Assembly: GCF_021432085.1 (NCBI RefSeq)
Contig: NZ_CP090366.1
Location: forward strand, 868,001-932,000
Origin: Stutzerimonas kunmingensis
Lineage (GTDB): Bacteria > Pseudomonadota > Gammaproteobacteria > Pseudomonadales > Pseudomonadaceae
Length of the DNA: 64,000 nt
Reading direction: 5' to 3'
Within the stretch, counting starts at the first letter, position 1. Each line of letters starts with the position of its first letter. Shown piece by piece: positions 61,934 to 64,000 of the stretch. The position numbers and the translations under genes are program-made. The notes under the pieces are model-generated. The model did not search any database and had not been told where the DNA came from. It saw only the letters and a program-made list of their open reading frames with translations.

Positions 61934-62304
61934 CCAGCAATTATGGGGCTGAGAGCGTAATCCTTCGGCCCCGATTCAAGCCAGCCCTGATGACCGCTTT
62001 TGGCCGATTCTGTGTATCCGTCCGGCCAACACACCTTCTTGGCCCCGACGCCAAAGGCGATGGTGTCCACCTGATTTAAGTGGACACCATTTCTAGCCTT
62101 TTATGCCGCTGGGCAAACCTATTTTCCCGAGGGCGTGGCGCGGCCGGGTTGGTATCAGCCAACGGACAGAGGTGTTGAGCGCAGGCTGGGAGAAAGACTC
62201 GCTTGGCTGCGCTCGCTCGATGATGAGACGCCGCCAGAGGCGGACGCCTGATCGGTCCATCCGAAACCTGCCCATCGTGATCTCACAAACTACAGGATAA
62301 GCAC
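61934..62304. other. Intergenic region before nhaA
   Basis: Contains CCGCTTTTGGCCGATTCTGT at about 61995-62014, an inverted match to the right junction of IS1182 copy 2, and a stem-loop at 62061-62089 (TGGTGTCCAC-N9-GTGGACACCA). No gene is recognisable. The nhaA promoter presumably lies here. Confidence 0.5.
62061..62089. terminator. Stem-loop between the oxidoreductase and nhaA genes
   Basis: Perfect 10-bp arms TGGTGTCCAC/GTGGACACCA with a 9-nt loop followed by TTTCT. It may be a terminator or the remnant of an IS end. Confidence 0.5.
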
Positions 62305-64000
62305 ATGCCAGCCTCTTCTTTCGGTGAGTCCTCGGCGCATATCAGACGGAGACGCGTTGCCCGCTATCTACGCACTGAGTCTGGGGCTGCGGTGCTGCTG
62401 GTGATCGTCACGGTTGTGGCGCTGGCGTGGGCGAACTCGCCGCTATCCGATGCCTATTTCGAGTTGTGGCACCTGGACGTCGGGTTCAACTTTGGGCCAT
62501 TGGGCCTGCACATGGATCTGCATCACTGGGTCAACGACGGCCTGATGGTCGTCTTCTTCTTCCTGATCGGCCTGGAGGTGCGTCAGGAATTCGCCCACGG
62601 GTCGCTCAGGGACCGCAGCCGTGCCCGTCTCGCTCTGATCGCGGGGGTCGCGGGTGTCGTGCTGCCCGCGCTGCTGTATGTCCTGATCGTGGGGCTGGCA
62701 GGAAGTGAGGGCCTGCGCGGGTGGGGGGCGGTGGTCGGTACCGATACGGCGTTCATGCTGGGCACCCTGGCGATCGTCGGCCCGCGGCTATCCGGTCAGT
62801 TGCGCGTGTTCTTGCTCACCCTGACCGTGGTCGATGACTTCCTCGCCGTGTCCATCATCGGCATCGTCTATAGCGAGGAGATCCGCGTCGTCCCGTTGCT
62901 GATCGCCCTCGCCAGTCTCGTCGGGTTGTGGTTGCTGGGGCGCACCCGCCAGTGGCGGGCAACGCCGTATGTGCTGATCGTGATCGTGCTGTGGCTCGCG
63001 ACCGTGTACTCCGGCATTCATGCCTCCCTCGCCGGGATGGCCGCGGGGCTCCTGATCCCCGCCTACGCAACGCAACGTCACAAGGTCGTCGCGGCAAGAC
63101 AGTTGTTCCGTGACTTCTGGCAGTCTCCGAGTGCCGCATCGGCTCGCGCAGTGGACTGCGGGCTGTCCCAGGGTATCTCGGTGAATGAGCGGCTGCACGA
63201 GTTCCTGCGGCTGCCGACAGCGCTGCTGATCGTGCCGGTGTTCGCCTTGGCGAACGCCGGGGTGGACCTGCGTGGTGGGCTGCTCGCGGAGGCCTTCGGC
63301 TCGCCCGTGACCTGGGGCGTCATCGCGGGGCTCGTGCTCGGCAAGCTCCTGGGCATCGGGCTCATCACTCTCGCCGCGGTCCGCCTCGGCTTGGGGCGCC
63401 TGCCGGCGGGTGTCGGAATGGGGAGCGTGTTCGGTGGTGCGGCACTGTCCGGGATCGGGTTCACCGTGTCGCTGCTCATCATCGGACTCGCGTTCGGCAC
63501 GACCTCCGACCTGGGCCGCCAGGCGACGGTCGGCGTGCTCGTGTCGATGATGCTCGCCACGTTGCTCGGGTGGCTCATCTTCAAGGTTGCCGCACGCAGG
63601 TGGGGTGAGGAGACCGCCGATCTGCCGATGGTGCTTGAGCCGCCGGTCGATCCCGAGGTCGATCACATCCGCGGGCCAGAGGACGCGCAGCTCACGCTGG
63701 TGGAGTACGTGGACTTCGAGTGCGCGTACTGTGCGCACGCTACCGGTTCTTGGGAGGATCTGCGCGCCCACTTCGGGGACGACCTGCGGTATGTGGTGCG
63801 CCATTTGCCGCACCACCCGCATGGGCCGATCGCCGCGCGTGCGTCCGAGGCGGCATCGAATCAGGGGATGTTCTGGCCGTGGCTGGACTTCGTGTTTACC
63901 CGTCAGCACGCGCTGGAGCGCGAGGATCTGATCGGCTACGCCGTAGAGCTTGGGCTCGACGTCGATCGGTTCATCGCGGATCTCGACAGCTCTGCGGTGA
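62305..64000 (+). CDS. nhaA: NhaA Na+/H+ antiporter with C-terminal DsbA/thioredoxin-like domain (3' end outside window)
   Basis: The frame is open from ATG 62305 to the window edge (565 aa visible). The NhaA part starts MPASSFGESSAHIRRRR and includes ANSPLSDAYFELWH, VVGTDTAFMLGTLAIVGPRL and LTLTVVDDFLAVSIIGIVY with the transport Asp pair, and ends at KVAARRWGEE. A linker leads to LVEYVDFECAYCAHATGSW, a DsbA/thioredoxin CxxC fold, and QGMFWPWLDFVF. This NhaA-DsbA fusion is typical of actinobacteria, and the GC-rich codon use here is unlike the neighbouring genes, so transfer is likely. The role of the redox domain is unknown. Confidence 0.88.
   Translation, partial: MPASSFGESSAHIRRRRVARYLRTESGAAVLLVIVTVVALAWANSPLSDAYFELWHLDVGFNFGPLGLHMDLHHWVNDGLMVVFFFLIGLEVRQEFAHGSLRDRSRARLALIAGVAGVVLPALLYVLIVGLAGSEGLRGWGAVVGTDTAFMLGTLAIVGPRLSGQLRVFLLTLTVVDDFLAVSIIGIVYSEEIRVVPLLIALASLVGLWLLGRTRQWRATPYVLIVIVLWLATVYSGIHASLAGMAAGLLIPAYATQRHKVVAARQLFRDFWQSPSAASARAVDCGLSQGISVNERLHEFLRLPTALLIVPVFALANAGVDLRGGLLAEAFGSPVTWGVIAGLVLGKLLGIGLITLAAVRLGLGRLPAGVGMGSVFGGAALSGIGFTVSLLIIGLAFGTTSDLGRQATVGVLVSMMLATLLGWLIFKVAARRWGEETADLPMVLEPPVDPEVDHIRGPEDAQLTLVEYVDFECAYCAHATGSWEDLRAHFGDDLRYVVRHLPHHPHGPIAARASEAASNQGMFWPWLDFVFTRQHALEREDLIGYAVELGLDVDRFIADLDSSAV

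Noticed and set aside
62788..63909. A 373-aa minus-strand open frame
   Set aside because: Antisense to nhaA; rich in charged repeats, with no domain.

Overview
The window reads as an accessory, mosaic region of a Pseudomonas-type gamma-proteobacterium (P. stutzeri or P. aeruginosa-like). The support is a CzcR/CzcS pair beside an OprD-family porin, a MvaT-type H-NS protein, a short segment matching the 3' end of a pseudomonad-type tmRNA gene, and many IS elements of types common in that genus. The species is an inference.

Region 1 (1-16.1 kb) is a heavy-metal island. It holds a second lnt (apolipoprotein N-acyltransferase), a Cys-rich fragment of a CadR/PbrR-like regulator, czcS and czcR, an OprD-like porin, an IS30 element, czcI-czcC-czcB-czcA (RND efflux of Zn/Cd/Co), a small PtrA-like secreted protein and a czcD-type cation diffusion facilitator. 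A repeated ATTACA-N4-TGTAAT-like box lies upstream of the porin (two copies), czcR and the CDF gene, and may be the CzcR operator.

Region 2 (16.2-23.4 kb) is nested mobile DNA. An IS5-family element with CTAG target repeats is interrupted by a complete group II intron with its maturase. Next to it is a composite-transposon-like unit bounded by TTAA repeats, made of a truncated IS5, a truncated mobA, an acyltransferase and a full IS5.

Region 3 (23.4-30.9 kb) holds a split DsbD-like thiol reductase pair and a CadR-controlled locus. CadR and a CDF transporter are divergent. A second, perfect CadR-type operator precedes a five-gene minus-strand operon: DUF3703, lspA, an AraC regulator, a fatty acid hydroxylase and a CYP152-type peroxygenase. 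Metal-induced lipid or lipoprotein remodelling is the most original hypothesis in this window.

Region 4 (30.9-51.8 kb) is debris of an integrative conjugative element: a truncated DNA cytosine methyltransferase, a small putative DNA-binding protein surrounded by three palindromes, two SRAP-domain proteins, a truncated MobH relaxase, a LexA-controlled umuDC module, an EamA transporter, MvaT, and two large tandem tyrosine recombinases. The second recombinase is split by an IS1380 element, and a tmRNA-3'-end attachment-like sequence lies at its 5' end. Two near-identical IS1182 copies flank part of this region; an IS3 element is also present.

Region 5 (51.8-64 kb) is a detoxification cluster. 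It has a LysR/SDR pair, a damaged frmR followed by frmA and a VOC protein, a DUF3422 protein followed by a decapitated nhaA remnant and an IS fragment, a GlxA-type regulator with a divergent monooxygenase, a decayed UDG-like pseudogene, a LysR/MDR oxidoreductase pair, and an NhaA fused to a DsbA/thioredoxin-like domain that runs off the right edge.
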